Assembly (NCBI GenBank): GCA_963377175.1
Contig: CAUJNA010001591.1
Location: 489,501-553,500 of the forward strand
DNA length: 64,000 nucleotides
Direction: 5' to 3'
From: Effrenium voratum
Lineage: Eukaryota > Sar > Dinophyceae > Suessiales > Symbiodiniaceae
A program made the position numbers and the translations under genes. Of the stretch, positions 63,163-64,000 are shown piece by piece; within the stretch, counting starts at the first letter, position 1; each line of letters starts with the position of its first letter. The notes beneath the pieces are model-generated. The model was not told the DNA's origin. It did no database searches and saw nothing but the letters and a program-made list of their open reading frames with translations.

Positions 63163-63189
63163 GGGGGATTCCGCTAACCTTTTGGTACC

Positions 63190-63399
63190 TTGTCTTTGTT
63201 TCCACCCGGTCCGTCGGCGCCTTTCCGCTGGCCCAAGCTCCCGTCGATGTCCGAGCAAGTTGCTGGCACGGTGCATGGGCAGCGCCCACCGGCGAAGAAT
63301 GACTGGCCTTTGGTACTGGGGGAGGACTCGAAGGCCCAAAAACTTCCCAGGCGTGCGCCAAGTCACATGCTCTCGTGGAAACGAGTAGAGTTTGTATGA
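63190..63399 (+). CDS. candidate exon, unknown protein
   Basis: Reads SMSEQVAGTVHGQRPPAKND, WPLVLGEDSKAQKLPRRAPS in GC-rich DNA, stop at 63397. Two minus-strand frames overlap but are Ser/Pro/Arg-rich. Confidence 0.35.
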   Translation: MSLFPPGPSAPFRWPKLPSMSEQVAGTVHGQRPPAKNDWPLVLGEDSKAQKLPRRAPSHMLSWKRVEFV

Positions 63400-63929
63400 G
63401 GCTCAGACATGGAATCCAAGGCTCATTTTGAAGGAGGCTCCTTTTTGCGGGAAGGACTGACCTTTTTGTCTATGTGAATTTGCAGGGGAGTAAGGAGAAA
63501 CTTTAGCTTCCTTGTTAGCAGCCCTGTTTCTGTTAAAGCAGACCTCGAACCCATTATTGGGTCATGGTGTTGCTTCTTTAATGATCCGACCAAGTCCTCA
63601 ATTTTGCAAAGGGTTCTATGGGTAGACATTGACATAGCTAGCCTGCTTGCCCTTTTACCCTTGACATTCCTTCGGTTCATTTTTTGACCAGCAACAAGTT
63701 GTCACCTTTTGCGGGGAGTCCGATCCGGGCAAGTTTGGTGCCTGGTTGACCAATGGCTCGTTGTTTGCCACAAGCACTTGAAAGTTCAACGTTCCATTTT
63801 GGTGTTAAAGAATCAAAGTATGTTGATTTTGCCCAGGGCTCTGAACCAAATGGCAAGTCCAATGGTACTCTTCCAAGGCTCCCAAACGAAACCCAAGCCT
63901 AACACAGCGCGTCTCCTGCTCACCCCCAG

Positions 63930-63982
63930 GTGCAGATGACCCCTTCCTGCTAGAGGGCATCGAGGCTCCGGTCTTGACATGA
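63930..63982 (+). CDS. candidate short terminal exon
   Basis: GCTCACCCCCAG is a strong acceptor; the frame ADDPFLLEGIEAPVLT ends with TGA near 63981. It may be a last exon or run on by a donor not seen here. Confidence 0.3.
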
Positions 63983-64000
63983 AGCCTTTTCAGTGCAAGG

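Overview
The window looks like nuclear DNA of a dinoflagellate. The evidence is a damaged gag/reverse transcriptase/tyrosine recombinase/methyltransferase element whose proteins resemble those I associate with abundant dinoflagellate retroelements, a degraded match to the dinoflagellate spliced-leader sequence at 1105-1119, short exon-like ORFs starting after AG|G, and a dense mix of short repeats. No species can be named. I see no rRNA gene, intact tRNA gene, CRISPR array or bacterial operon. The exon calls below are read from sequence alone; most protein pieces are unrecognised.

Layout. 1-400: the 3' coding end of an unidentified plus-strand gene, then non-coding flank. 1.37-8.64 kb: a composite satellite of CTAA tetranucleotide runs and short GC-rich units with a CGCGCGTCAG core, organised in a higher order of about 4.3 kb. 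8.8-30 kb and 42-64 kb: many short plus-strand open segments that look like exons of one or more unidentified genes, separated by 100-140 bp repeat families (here named R1-R7 and R9), several with terminal inverted repeats. 27.2-28.1 kb, 30.7-31.9 kb, 41.5-41.7 kb, 48.9-49.9 kb and 58.7-59.4 kb: simple or tandem repeats. 33.08-38.81 kb: one tyrosine-recombinase retrotransposon with split direct repeats (A1 ... B1-A2-B2), inserted in or beside a diverged repeat of about 190 bp. 39.3-40.1 kb: decayed minus-strand coding remnants.

Two results stand out. First, at five places (45316-45452, 45871-45983, 46156-46297, 59660-59780 and 61203-61317) removing a GT...AG interval made wholly or mostly of one of these repeats joins two plausible reading frames in phase. 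In the R5 copy at 45316 the terminal inverted repeats plus one flanking G on each side supply both splice sites, and excision restores an apparently uninterrupted site. This is the behaviour of introners (intron-generating transposons), here from several unrelated-looking families. Second, the retrotransposon carries, after its recombinase, a methyltransferase-like ORF with cytosine-C5-type motifs (FFSGCG, PCSSW, ENP), its RT active site reads YVDN rather than YxDD, and its gag section of about 1.25 kb is inverted with a perfect 12-bp palindrome at one junction.
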